Source of the DNA: Diphasiastrum complanatum
Taxonomy: Eukaryota; Streptophyta; Lycopodiopsida; Lycopodiales; Lycopodiaceae
Direction of reading: 5' to 3'
Assembly (NCBI GenBank): GCA_029204225.1
Contig: CM055107.1
Coordinates: 9,357,472-9,421,471 of the forward strand
DNA length: 64,000 bases
Shown: in pieces, positions 1 through 11,190 of the stretch
How positions within the stretch are numbered: position 1 is the first letter of the stretch
Layout of the letters: every line of letters starts with the position of its first letter
Position numbers and translations under genes: made by a program
The notes under the pieces: model-generated
Seen by the model: the letters and a program-made list of their open reading frames with translations, nothing else
What the model was told of the DNA's origin: nothing
Databases searched by the model: none

Positions 1-3000
1 GTGAGCGTGGCTGAAAACCGTACATCAGCATAAATGGGCTGTATCCCGTAGCTGAATGTTTGGTACTGTTGTAAGCAAACTCTAATATCGAGAGATACTC
101 CTCCCAATTAGTCTGCCTCTTGCTGACGTATGCACGAAGCATATCCTCCAGCACTTGATTTACCCTTTCTGTTTGACCGTCCGTCTGTGGATGGTCGGTG
201 GTACTCATATTAAGTTTAGTATGGAGATGATGGAATACTGCCTTCCAAAAATTTCCAGTAAACTTACTGTCCCGGTCGCTGACTATGCCGGAAGGTAGAC
301 CGTACAATTTAAATAGCCCGTCTACAAACAACCTCGCTAACTCTGGAGCTCTAACGGTTGTTTTGGTCGGAATAAAATGAGCCATTTTGGTCAGACGGTC
401 AACTGTGACCCATATAGCGTCATTACCCTTTTGGGTTTTAGGCAGGCCTACAATAAAATCCATGGAGATACTCTCCCATTTACCAGCTGGTATTTGTAAG
501 GGATGCAACAACCCTCCTGCCTTTAAACGCTCTGCTTTATTTACTTGACATTTCTGGCAACTGGTTACATACTGGTGGACGTCCTTTTTCATACTGGGCC
601 AGAAAAATTGCCTACGAAGAATCTCATAGGTCTTCTGTATGCCTGGGTGTCCGGCGCTAGGATTGTCATGACATTCATATAGGACCTGCTGCCTATAATC
701 CTCTGAATTGGGGACACATACTCTATCTCTATAGAGCAAGTACTCATCCTGAATGGAATACTGTTTCCATTTGAATCCTTGAGTCAACTGACCCTCAACC
801 ACTGGGGTTTGCTTGGGTAATACAGGCTCAGAATCCTCAACGTCATCTGACGACGTATACTCGGACTCATCATCATCCTCAACGGAAGCTGCCGTATTCT
901 TGGATGAACTGGCACCAGCCCCGGGAACTGGTTCTGGAGTCTGTAACTGTCTGTTCTGGACTGAGTTCCAGATAATAGAGAAGAATGCATCATGCTGGCA
1001 TTTCCCTCTCAAGGACTCGAGTAACTCATTACGAATCTGAGTAAAACTCAGCTCGTTTATTATAGGCATTCTGCTAAGGGCATCTGCTACTGTATTGAAT
1101 TTTCCACGCCTATATCTGATAGACATGTCAAACTCTTGCATCAACTCTGCCCAACGAGCTTTCCGACCTCTAAGCTCAGGTTGATTGCAAAGGTATCTGA
1201 GACTCTCATGGTCTGTCAGGACCTCAAAGTTGGCACCATACAAATAATGCCTCCAAGTCTTAAGGGCATGGACTGTAGAAAAGAGTTCCTTTTCATAGGC
1301 ACTGTACCTAGTCTGAGCTGGCTCGAGTTTTTTACTCTCGAACGCAACTGGTCGTCCACCTTGAGTTAGCACAGCGCCTACTGCAAAGTCGCTAGCATCT
1401 GTTTCGACCACAAATGGCTGATTGGGGTCGACGACTTTTAAAACTGGTGCTGTAGCTAAGGCTGTTTTGAGAGCATCAAAGCTCTCCTGTTGTGCAGACT
1501 CCCAAATGAACTCCTTTCCCTTCCCCTTAAGAAGATTTGTCATAGGGACTGCTATCTGAGCATATTCCTTGACAAATCGTCTGTAATATCCCGCCAGACC
1601 AAGAAAGATTTGAAGTTCCAAAATATTCTGAGGTCTCAGCCAACTGAGTATGGCTTTAACCTTATTTGGGTCCATCTTAATCCCATCTGAAGAGATAATG
1701 TGACCCAAATATGCTACTTCTTCAACGAAGAATTCACACTTGGATTGTTTAGCATAAAGCTTATGCTTTCTGAGCAGTCGAAACACCTTTCTGAGGTGTT
1801 TTAGATGCTCTTTCCTCGTTTTGCTGTAAACGAGGATGTCATCTAAAAATACGACTACAAACTTACCCAAGTATGGTCTGAGGACACTGTTCATCAAGGT
1901 CATAAAGGTAGCTGGAGCATTTGTGAGCCCAAATGGCATCACCTTAAACTCATAATGACCGTGACGAGTCCTAAAAGTTGTTTTCGAGACATCTTCCGAT
2001 TTTATACGGACTTGATGATATCCTGATCTCAGGTCTATTTTACTGAAAAACTTAGCCCCGTCGAGTTGATCAAACAACTCGTCTGCCCGAGGCATAGGGT
2101 ATTTATTCTTAATTGTGACTTTATTGAGGGCTCTGTAATCTATGCAAAGACGCATAGACCCCTCTTTCTTTTTCACCAATAGGACTGGTGAGGCCCATGG
2201 TGAACTACTGGTCTGAATTTGGCCTTTCCCAAGATAGTCTGTTAACTGCCTAGTTATTTCTTCATCCTCTGTTCGGCTGACCCAATACGGAGGTTTAGAA
2301 ACAGGTGCTGTACCTGGTACTAGGTTTATTACATGATCTACCTCTCTGCTAGGTGGTAAACCATGTGGCAAATCTTCAGGAAAAACATCTTTAAATTTAG
2401 ACAATAAAGTTTCTAATTTACTGATTTTCTGCTGAATAGAACTGGAAATAGAAACTTCAGGAATAAACTGAAAGTCACATAAGAATACCTGATGGTCTTC
2501 GTCTCCGATTAGCTGACAGAGTTCTGAACTGCAGACCAGAGGGCTGTTGGGAACATCATGCTCCCCATGCAACTGGATCTCTCGGCCTTTATGCTGAAAG
2601 CTGAGGGTGTTCTCCTGATAGTTTCTGTGGAGGGAAGGTCCTAGACTGTAGAGCCAATCTCTCCCGAGGACAATGTCTGTTCGATCCAGGTGCATTATCT
2701 GAAAGTTTATTTCATCTTGGTACCCCTGAATACCAAGATTTAACTTACTTACCATAGTTTCCCATATTTTTTTATCTTCACCCTTAGCTAATGAAACTAT
2801 GTAACTATGCTGACTAGGTACTTCTGGTAGTTTAAGCTTTTTAACCAGGGTGTGGTTGATGAAATTATGGGTTGCCCCATCATCAACCATGACTCTTACC
2901 GACTGGTTACCAACTTTCCCATGCATACGTACTAGGTCATGCGGCCCAAAGCTGAAGGGTCTCGCTAGCATTGCAGAGGTCAGCTGGCAACAGTGTTCAT

Positions 3001-4113
3001 GATCTTCATGATACACTTTGATCTCGGAAGCTGCCGAGTCACTGGGGAAACATACAGTCTGAACAAGATGAACTTGTTTTTTATCTTTCTTATCTTTTTT
3101 AGTGAAAGGCCCCTTGGGACACTGTCTGACTGTGTGTCCCTTGCCCATACACACAAAGCACAAACGTTCTTGTTTGGCTTTCTCAAAATCATCTGGTTTT
3201 AAGGGCTGTATGAGTGAAGGGCGTTTCCGAGGAGCTTCACCTTGAAATTTATCTTCTTTCTTTCTTTTTAAAAATTTCTTTTTAAATTGAAAGTCTTTCT
3301 GAGGAGGCTGCTCAGAAAGTGGCTGTTGTCTCGCCTTCTTCCTACCCACTGAATCATCATAGATTTGAGCATATCTGAGAGCTTGCTCAAGGGTAGCAGG
3401 CGAGTTTCTCTGGACCTCTACTTTATATTCATCTTTGAGGCCACGGACAAATCCCCTGATTTTCTGATAGTCATCCATATTTTTAATCTTTAAAATTGCT
3501 TCTCGATACTGCGAGATATATTGGATGAGGGATTTATCCATTACTGTTCTTTCCCAGGCTTCCCAGGCTTCCCAGGCTCTATCCAGTTCATTTTCTGGTA
3601 GAAATTCTCTTAGGAAAGACTGGCCTCAATTGCTTGCAAATGGTCAGGGGTCTGTTTAAGAGCATGAATGTTCTTCCATTTGCTGAGGAAGGTTTGTAGA
3701 ATATCTGCATTTCTATCCTTCTCTTCCCCATTAAAAGTAGGAGGCTTTAAATCTTTAAAAACACTGGGGTGAGATCGTAAAGTCTCACCCGAAACTGATG
3801 GAAGTGGAGAAGGGGATAACTGAGAAGTGGAGGGAAGGCTTCCTTTCGCGGAACTCAAAATCAAGCTTTTGAGTTCAGCGAACGAGTCGTCCACACTGGA
3901 CTTGAATTTGGCTAATGCCAACTTTAGTTCATCCACTTCTGTTACCAATTGGAGAAACTGCTCCTTGGTAACCAGTTCGTCGAGTTCTTCGGCGAACTAT
4001 TCCTGTTCTTCCACTTCCATGGGTTCCTTCCCTTTTCTGTATGCCAAGGCTTCTGTTTCAAGTTCGTCGAAGCCTCTCTCCTGGGGTTGATCAGGTCCTA
4101 GAGGAGTGGTCAT
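1..4113 (-). pseudogene. gag-pol of gypsy copy 1 (gag broken, pol largely open)
   Basis: Gag starts at the ATG complementary to 4111-4113. Read leftwards there are a CCHC zinc knuckle near 3130-3170, a protease motif VDDGATHNF near 2862-2895, reverse transcriptase with FLDDILVYS near 1830-1850, RNase H (ETDAS) near 1400, and integrase with an HHCC head near 600-690 and D, D and E motifs near 470, 280 and 160. Gag carries a CAG-to-TAG nonsense at 3997-3999 and an ~85-bp deletion near 3626 between two CTTTCCT words. Both nonsense changes seen in pol of copy 2 are absent here. At the gag-pol boundary this copy has a six-A run (near 3076), which puts gag and pol in one frame, unlike the seven-A run of copies 2 and 3. 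Confidence 0.85.
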
Positions 4114-4905
4114 CTTCGGAACTGAAAGAGAGTTACCTTAACTTCTGAAGGAAAAAAAAGTCTAAAAGACTAATTTACAATTGTACAAGGAAAAGGAAAG
4201 ATGACGTAGCTGTTTCTGAGGACTGTACTTCCACAGAGAGAATCAAGAAAAGCCCTTTCAGGTCTTCCTCCACTGCTTTCAGACCTGGTGTCCCGAAAAA
4301 TGCCAGTTTGAAGCTTCAAAATGGTGCCAAATTTCCCGGTTCTCTGAGGATAGTAGCTCGCTAGTCTGACAGCACCCCAATCTGTCCACAAGAAGGCAAA
4401 TTTGAAGTTCGAAAGCACTTCCAAATTCTGAAATTTCAGAAGTCCGCTATTCGCTGATCTGTTCGAAGTACTATTGCTCCAAATCTTCCAAGTTAGGGCC
4501 CAAAAATTTGTCAGAAATCTGAAAACTCAGAAGTATTGGCAGCGCTGACCCTGTTGGGAAATCTCAGCTTGGAATCCGCTCAGCTCTACTGATATTGCAC
4601 TTTGAAAATAGAAGTAGATCCCTGTATGTACAGCGATGGGTCTACTTGCTATTTCCTACTCTATTTCCGCTGGAAATCTTTTGAAAAAGATCTCTGAAAT
4701 CAGCGATGGATAGCTGCCCTTCCAGCGAGTTACCTGTACATGGAATTTGACTCCTTACTACTGTAATTTCTCAGTGAATTTCAAAGGTTTGAAGGCTGCA
4801 TCTACAGCGATCCTCCTCCTCTATTCCTCTCTGAGAATCTGAGAAACACTTCCTATCTTCTGATAGCTTTCTCTACTGTTGCTCTTGAACTCCCTAGGAT
4901 GGAGA
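4114..4905 (-). other. untranslated leader of gypsy copy 1
   Basis: Non-coding stretch between the primer-binding site and gag. It is similar to the leader of copy 3 (19,095-19,987) and more weakly to that of copy 2. Short phrases around 'cagcgatgg' recur about every 60-100 bases. No reading frame of note. Confidence 0.7.
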
Positions 4906-4919
4906 TGGCTCTGATACCA
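4906..4919 (-). promoter_or_regulatory. primer-binding site, initiator-Met tRNA
   Basis: The minus strand reads TGGTATCAGAGCCA one base inside the LTR end. This is the usual plant primer-binding site complementary to the 3' end of initiator-Met tRNA, and it sets the strand of the element. Confidence 0.9.
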
Positions 4920-4920
4920 G

Positions 4921-5278
4921 TGTAATAGGTTCTAACACCACAGTAGGGCAAACACTAACTGATCCACCCAACCTTGCCTACTCCTTGATATAGAGTAAGC
5001 CCCTCCTAGCCCAGTGTGAGAACTGGTAGCATGCTACTGCCAAGTGTCGGCCACGTGGCACTGACGTGGCCGACTGCACGTCGGGACCCAACTGGGGGCC
5101 CTATCCTGCTGACAGGGTCCTTAGGCTGTGTTAGGCCCGCCATGGCTATGGACCGTGCTGGGGCACACTACTCACACTGTCTTGCCCTGTTGGTCATGTA
5201 CGCTGGACACGACCCTGACTGTGGTATCTGACCTATCTGTGTTCTCTAGGGTTTGGCACTGGTTACGAGCTCGTAACA
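4921..5278 (-). repeat. LTR of gypsy copy 1 (358 bp)
   Basis: A 358-bp terminal repeat with TG...CA ends, the same length as the five other LTRs in the window. Two bases inside its outer end is a perfect 14-bp palindrome, TTACGAGCTCGTAA. In U3 an inverted repeat TCGGCCACGT / ACGTGGCCGA contains G-box/ABRE-like ACGT cores. Confidence 0.95.
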
Positions 5279-5607
5279 GCAGAGCCCATACCATCGAAGC
5301 CCGAGGGCGAAGCCAGGAGGAAGCTCGAGGAAGCAACGAAAGACATCGGAAGCAAAAGGCAGACATTGCAGAGATGTTGCGACAGACTCGGCAGAGACAC
5401 CCAGAGCTGCAGATCCCCGCCCCCGCTGTGGCCCCTGCCCCCGCTGTCGAGTTGGATTTGGATGAGCAGATTGGGATGAACTTCACACGACGGCAACTCA
5501 TCATGGTCAGGGAAAGGGCGGCCAGATGTCGGGCTAACGAGGAGGCAGAGCGAGAGCGACAGAACAATGCACCTGACGAGGGCGAGGAGTCGGTGGAGGA
5601 TCCGTAG
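5279..5607 (+). pseudogene. 3' fragment of an unrecognised coding region, truncated by an LTR
   Basis: An open frame of about 109 codons continues out of the LTR boundary and ends at a TAG at 5605. The product is charged and helical: an arginine/glutamate-rich segment (KQKADIAEMLRQTRQRHPE), a Pro-Ala linker (APAVAPAPAV), a second basic helix (RRQLIMVRERAARCRANEEA) and an acidic tail (DEGEESVEDP). I do not recognise the family. It could be the accessory ORF of a DNA transposon or the last exon of a host gene. The upstream part was separated by gypsy copy 1 and lies left of the window. Confidence 0.45.
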
Positions 5608-6204
5608 TAATGTTTAGAATAGATAAGGTCCAACCGTATGTGGCGGACTGTTTTTATGTAATTTTTGGCAGTTTAGGGTGCGGCAAATAACTAGATAGCT
5701 GTCTAAAAAAAAGACCCAGCCATATATGGCGGGATATGTAATGTTATCTTGATACAACGGCTGAATCAATATATAGTGTGTTTTTTGTGCAACGCGAGCC
5801 TGGTCATGTGAAATGCAATCTCTGTATTTTTTTAAATGCAATGTAATACATGTGTTTATGAACTGTCGTCACGGGTTTGGGGTTTAGGGGTAATTGCTTT
5901 GCTCATGATCGTTTGAAGTGCATGTGCTATCAGTTTGCTGTGGCATCAATGATCGGTTTGTAGATGCATTTCTGTGAAGCTATCATTCTCTTCTATCGAA
6001 ATTAGCTGAAAATACGATTCACACACGCACATAGAATTTGACATAAAATTGAAAATACAACATCACATGTACAGAGCGACACACGCACAATGTGCAGCAA
6101 ATAAAGTACGCCAAACACTGAATATAATGTGAAAAATGGTCTGAATACAATGGTCGACCGTCTACTAGAAACAAACTACTAAAACTAAAATAACAGAGCC
6201 ACAA
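5608..6204. other. AT-rich spacer between convergent frames
   Basis: No gene seen. The plus-strand frame ending at 5607 and the minus-strand hAT frame ending at 6205 converge on this AT-rich stretch, which would hold both 3' UTRs. A near telomere-like GGGTTTAGGGG occurs near 5880. Confidence 0.5.
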
Positions 6205-7667
6205 TCAATGCTCTGGCTCTGACTCAAACGAATGCTCCGGAGACAACTCAGGGCCCCGAGCTGACTCTCGCAGCCGATATCTGTGCCTATCTGGAACTGG
6301 CATGGGCTGTGTATCCAAGGAGGAGGACTCGTCACTGGCATCATCCCAATCTGCCTCCGCATCAGCCCCCAAGCAAGCCAAACCAACAACACCTGCTCCA
6401 GCTGGCTGTAATACTGCACCTCTAGCTGTACCTGGAGCCCTGCATGGTCGTCCTCTCCTCCCTGGCAATTTTTGTGCCTTGCCTTTCTTGTTCGGTGCAC
6501 CCTTGGGCCTTCCTGGTCTCTTGTGGACGAGAGGAGCTGTCAATGCCTTATCACCCCCATGCAAATCACCTGGCTGGCTAGGCTGGGCCCAAGCTGAGGC
6601 CGGCTGGATAGGGAAGCCAAAGAGGGAACTCCCTGTGCAGCTGAGCGAGGAGGATGAGCTCGTGGAGTGTGTGCCCGTGGGGCTGTTGCAGGTGGAGGAA
6701 CTGGCTGTGCAGGAGGCAAGTACAGCGGCGATATGTACTGAAAGGGGCGTTGTGGTGGCCGGTACTGGTACATCTTGGGTGCTGCCAAAGGGGGAGCAAG
6801 TGGAGTGGGTGCTGCCAAAGGAGGAAGATGTGAAGTGGGTGCTGCCACTGGAGGAGCCACTGTGGATGTGGGCACTGCAAGAGAAAACCTGGGCACAGAT
6901 GGTGGCCTGCCATGGAGACCTGGTGTTGCAAAAGTGGACGGCGATGGAGGGGCTGCAGGCCTGAATGGCATCGGTGGCACTGGAGGAGCTGTGTGGTGCA
7001 CATATACCCTCTGAGGAACTGGAGGCACCTCATGTAGCTGCTCTGGCTGAGACTCTGTGTATGGCAGCATGCTGGCAAGAGATGATGGGGGTGCCCTGAC
7101 ACTCGGCATCTGTTGGGCCTCTGAATCCAACGTGGCAATCAAGTCGTCTAGCTGGGCATTTGAATACAAATGCTCTGGGCTCTGGGCTCTGGGCCTCATC
7201 CTGTGCACATCCCCTGAATTAACCCGTGCCTCATCCCATGCCTCATCATGTGCACCCTGTAGACCCTGCATGGCCTCCCAATCGATGCAATCAAAGTCAT
7301 CTGGTGCCTCCTCCGGTGTGTTGTCATAGTAATGGCCATGACTCTGTACTGCACGCATCCAAGCAGCTGCGGGAACGGAATCCAAATCACTCTGCCCTCT
7401 ATCAAGAGCCTCCTCCATTATATCGACATAGGTAGGTATGCCATTGGCCCCCCCGTGTGCCCTGCCTGTCTCCCGGTATAACCTACGCCATGTGCCCCAC
7501 CTTTGTCACGTGATGCACCTGTGACCCCTGCCCGTGGCGTGTGCCCTGCACCTGCCTCATCCCACTCTGATCTAGCAAACACAACCTGAATGGGCTCATC
7601 CTCATCATGCTCATCCTCTGACATTGGCTCATCTGCCTCATACAATGGAGGCTCTCTGTGCTCAAGC

Positions 7668-7671
<4 letters not shown>

Positions 7672-7761
<90 letters not shown>
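7672..7761. repeat. (CT)n microsatellite, about 90 bp
   Basis: Uninterrupted CT dinucleotide tract inside the decayed hAT copy A, near its internal deletion. Confidence 0.98.
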
Positions 7762-7764
<3 letters not shown>

Positions 7765-8538
7765 TCGGCAAGCTCCCTCTCCCTCTCTGCCATCAACTGT
7801 GTGCCCAAGTCGTCTGCAAGTGTGTCCGTAGGCAAGTCAACCTGGCGCTCCAAATCAGATATCTTCGTCTGCAAGGTCAAAATTGAGCATGTCAGGAAAA
7901 CAAAGCATGTGTGTGCGGACAACCTCTGAACTAGGGACTCTCCAGCTAGGGTTGACAGACTGTGCAAGGCGGAATGCCCTTCTAAAGGGCTCAGAATCGG
8001 TGATGGCAAAAGGTAGGTTCAGCTCATAAATCAAACTGGCCACGACTTGTGTGGCCTCTCTGTCTATGTGCGGCTGATGCGCGCCGCGAATGGTCTGCTG
8101 CACAAGGGCTCTACCTGGTGGGCGACAGGTGGTGGACCTCCAGCATGGTGCACCAACCGTGACGGGAATGGATGATGATGCGACAGGCTGGGCACTAGTG
8201 GATGCATCGGCTGTAGACGTGGAATGGGGAGAGTGGGATGCACTGGCAGGGGTGGGTGCAACAACATAAGTGTGGTGCACTGGTGGAGGGGCAACATCTG
8301 GCATGGGATACGAAAACTGCTGGCTAGGGAGGTCATCCGGATGGGAAGGGAGGGAGGAAGGGATCTCCTCTACATCCTCGAAGGCCTCGTCAGTAGCATC
8401 CTGGGCCTGCTTGTGTGGCGGAGAGTCCATGAGAAAATCGTAAACTGGGGGCGTGCGAGCAGCAGGACGTGGTGGTGGAACCGTAGTGGCAATTGGCGGA
8501 CGCGAGGGGACGGGATCCACCGGAATGGGTGCAGATGG

Positions 8539-8543
8539 GGGTG
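8539..8543. repeat. target site duplication GGGTG, left
   Basis: GGGTG directly abuts the outer LTR. The identical 5-mer abuts the last LTR at 15,559-15,563. The paralogous unoccupied site in hAT copy B (17,088-17,092) has a single copy of its complement CACCC. Confidence 0.9.
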
Positions 8544-8901
8544 TGTTACGAGCTCGTAACCAGTGCCGAACCCTAGAGAACACAGATAGGTCAGATACCA
8601 CAGTCAGGGTCGTGTCCAGCGTACATGACCAACAGGGCAAGACAATGTGAGTAGTGTGCCCCAGCACGGTCCATAGCCATGGCGGGCCTAACACAGCCTA
8701 GGGACCCTGTCAGCAGGATAGGGCCCCCAGTTGGGTCCCGACGTGCAGTCGGCCACGTCAGTGCCACGTGGCCGACACTTGGCAGTAGCGTGCTACCAGT
8801 TCTCACACTGGGCTAGGAGGGGCTTACTCTATATCAGGGAGTAGGCAAGGTTGGGTGGAGGAGTTAGTGTTTGCCCTACTGTGGTGTTAGGACTTATTAC
8901 A
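8544..8901 (+). repeat. outer 5' LTR (a) of gypsy copy 2
   Basis: 358-bp LTR, TG...CA, with private differences such as 'agtagcgtgc' and 'aagacaatg'. Followed by the 7-bp joint at 8902-8908. Confidence 0.95.
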
Positions 8902-8908
8902 CAGGGAG

Positions 8909-9266
8909 TGTTACGAGCTCGTAACCAGTGCCGAACCCTAGAGAACACAGATAGGTCAGATACCACAGTCAGGGTCGTGTCCAGCGTACATGACCAACAG
9001 GGCAAGACAGTGTGAGTAGTGTGCCCCAGCACGGTCCATAGCCATGGCGGGCCTAACACAGCCTAGGGACCCTGTCAGCAGGATAGGGCCCCCAGTTGGG
9101 TCCCGACGTGCAGTCGGCCACGTCAGTGCCACGTGGCCGACACTTGGCAGTAGCATGCTACCAGTCCTCACACTGGGCTAGGAGGGGCTTACTCTATATC
9201 AGGGAGTAGGCAAGGTTGGGTGGAGGAGTTAGTGTTTGCCCTACTGTGGTGTTAGGACTTATTACA
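8909..9266 (+). repeat. inner 5' LTR (b) of gypsy copy 2
   Basis: 358-bp LTR immediately next to the primer-binding site, so this is the LTR expected to drive the element. The ACGT-containing inverted repeat lies at about 9114-9140. Confidence 0.95.
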
Positions 9267-9267
9267 C

Positions 9268-9281
9268 TGGTATCAGAGCCA
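9268..9281 (+). promoter_or_regulatory. primer-binding site, initiator-Met tRNA
   Basis: TGGTATCAGAGCCA one base after the inner 5' LTR. Confidence 0.92.
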
Positions 9282-10036
9282 TCTCCATCCTAGGGAGTTT
9301 AGGAGCAGCAGTAGAGAGCTATTAGAAGATAGGAAGTGTTTCTCAGATTCTCAGAGAGGAATAGAGGAGGAGGATTGCTGTAGGAGCAGCCTTCAAACTT
9401 CTGATTTTCACTGAGAAATCACAGTAGCAAGGAGTCAGATTCCAAGTGTAGGTAACTCGCTGGAAAAACAGCTGTTTCTCACTGAGTTTAGAGGATTCTC
9501 TATAGTTCTCCCAGCGAAATTAGAGTAGGAAGAAGCCAGCACCTCCATCGCTGTACAGTCAGAGACCTGCATCTGATTTCCAGGGAAAAATTTACTGGTT
9601 CTCTGCGAGTTTGAAGCCAGAAAAGAGGAGCAGGGCCAGCACTGCCAGTGCTTCTGAAAATCTGGTTTTTGGACAAGTTTTCGGGCCCCAACGTCAGAGA
9701 TTTGGAGCAAGAGGATTCCTACCAGATCAGCGAGCAGGAGACTTCTGAAATTTCAGAATTCAGAAGGGTTTTTGGACTTCAGATTTGCCATTTTGTGGAC
9801 AAATTGAGATGCTGTCAGACCAACGAGGGAGGATAGCAAAAGTTTCAGATCTTGTTGCACATTTTCCAACCTCAAATCAGATTGAGAAAGAAGCTGAGAA
9901 GGGCTTTTTTGTATTCTCTCTGTGGAAGTACAGTTCTCAGAAAGAGCTAAGTTTCCTTTCCCTTGTACAGTTGTAAATTAGTCTTTTAGACTTTTTTTCC
10001 TTCAGAAGTTAAGGTAGCTCTCTTTCAGTTCCGAAG
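9282..10036 (+). other. untranslated leader of gypsy copy 2
   Basis: Non-coding leader between PBS and gag. It is diverged from the leaders of copies 1 and 3 but ends in the same tract before the gag ATG ('ccttcagaagttaaggtag'). Confidence 0.7.
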
Positions 10037-11190
10037 ATGACCACTCCTCAGGGACCTGATCAACCCCCGGAGAGAGGCTTCGACGAACTTGAAACAGAAG
10101 CCTTGGCTTACAGAAAAGGGAAGGAACTCATGGAAGTAGAAGAACAGGAACAGTTCACCGAAGAACTCGATGAACTGGTTACCAAGGAGCAGTTCCTCCA
10201 ATTGGTAACAGAAGTGGATGAACTGAAGTTGGCATTAGCCAATTTCAAGTCCAGTGTGGACGACTCGTTCGCTGAACTCAAAATCTTGATTTTGAGTTCC
10301 GCGAAAGGAAGCCTTCCCTCCACTTCTCAGTTATCCCCTTCTCCACTTCCATCAGTTTCGGGTGAGACTTTACGATCTCACCCCAGTGTTTTTAAAGATT
10401 TAAGCCTCCTACTTTTAATGGGGAAGAGAAGGATAGAAATGCAGATATTCTACAAACCTTCCTCAGCAAATGGAAGAACATTCATGCTCTTAAACAGACC
10501 CCTGACCATTTGCAAGCAATTGAGGCCAGTCTTTCCTTAGGGCCTATGGCCTATAAGTGGTGGTTAAATCTCCAGGAGACTGGGCAGACTCCCCGGTCAT
10601 GGAAAGCTTTTGAAGAAGCTTTCCTAAGAGAATTTCTACCAGAAAATGAACTAGATAGAGCCTGGGAAGCCTGGGAAAGAACAATAATGGACAAATCCCT
10701 CATCCAATATATCTCGCAGTATCGAGAAGCAATTTTAAAGATTAAAAATATGGATGACTATCAGAAAATCAGGGGATTTGTCCGTGGCCTCAAAGATGAA
10801 TATAAAGTAGAGGTCCAGAGAAACTCGCCTGCTACCCTTGAGCAAGCTCTCAGATATGCTCAAATCTATGATGATTCAGTGGGTAGGAAGAAGGCGAGAC
10901 AACAGCCACTTTCTGAGCAGCTTTCTCAGAAAGACTTTCAATTTAAAAAGAAATTTTTAAAAAGAAAGAAAGAAGACAAATTTAAAAGTGAAGCTCCTCA
11001 GAAACGCCCTTCACTCATACAACTCTTAAAACCAGATGATTTTGAGAAAGCCAAACAAGAACGTTTGTGCTTTGTGTGTATGGGCAAGGGACACACAATC
11101 AAACAGTGTCCCAAGGGGCCTTTCACTAAAAAAGATAAAAAAGATAAAAAAACAAGTTCATCTTGTTCAGACTGTATGTTTCCCCAGTGA
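10037..11190 (+). pseudogene. gag of gypsy copy 2 (one frameshift)
   Basis: Structural capsid/nucleocapsid protein. ATG at 10037 (MTTPQGPDQP). The N-terminus is acidic and helical with a coiled-coil-like stretch. A single-base loss near 10,402 (TTTAAGCC where copies 1 and 3 have TTTAAAGCC) shifts the frame; the capsid-like part ([22 protein letters not shown]) resumes from about 10,410. The C-terminus has a lysine-rich linker and a CCHC knuckle, [14 protein letters not shown], near 11,069-11,110. The frame ends at 11,188-11,190, after a seven-A run. Copy 1 has six A and runs straight into pol. Confidence 0.88.

Larger units (their letters stand above)
1..5278 (-). mobile_element. Ty3/gypsy chromovirus-like element, copy 1 (left end outside window)
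   Basis: Minus-strand LTR retrotransposon. Its 5' LTR lies at the right end, followed leftwards by the primer-binding site, an untranslated leader, gag and pol. The window starts inside the integrase region, so the C-terminal chromodomain-like tail, polypurine tract and 3' LTR lie outside. It is the same family as the plus-strand copies at 8544-15558 and 18723-21287. The flank to the right of the LTR (from 5279) is an unrelated plus-strand reading frame, so this copy seems to have inserted into a coding region. Confidence 0.93.
6205..8543 (-). pseudogene. hAT transposase copy A, middle and C-terminal part
   Basis: Continues on the minus strand from the N-terminal part at 15,564-15,981; gypsy copy 2 separates the two. 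From 8543 leftwards it encodes a Pro/Ser-rich linker and the start of the transposase core (ITDSEPFRRAFRLAQS, VRTHML), about 85-90% like copy B by eye. At about 7903 homology to copy B stops: the catalytic core is deleted. What follows is a short coiled-coil-like stretch running into a (CT)n tract read as an ERER run, then a C-terminal region (6540-7660) rich in Pro/Ala repeats, and a tail (6205-6564) with two AT-hook-like GRPKG and GRRGRP motifs. A frameshift separates these last two. Not functional. Confidence 0.7.

Noticed and set aside
6302-6964. 220-residue plus-strand frame over the hAT C-terminal region
   Set aside because: Shadow of the minus-strand frame with AT hooks and Pro-rich repeats; no domain or codon pattern of its own.
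5016-9171. Near-identical 60-77 residue open frames (starting MRTGSMLLPS or MLGPPWLWTV) in all LTRs
   Set aside because: They are conserved only because the LTRs are similar; there is no domain, and other LTR copies carry changes without coding bias.
11036-11190. Programmed +1 frameshift between gag and pol
   Set aside because: Copy 1 has one A less and a continuous frame, so an indel in a homopolymer explains it; kept only as an A6/A7 observation.
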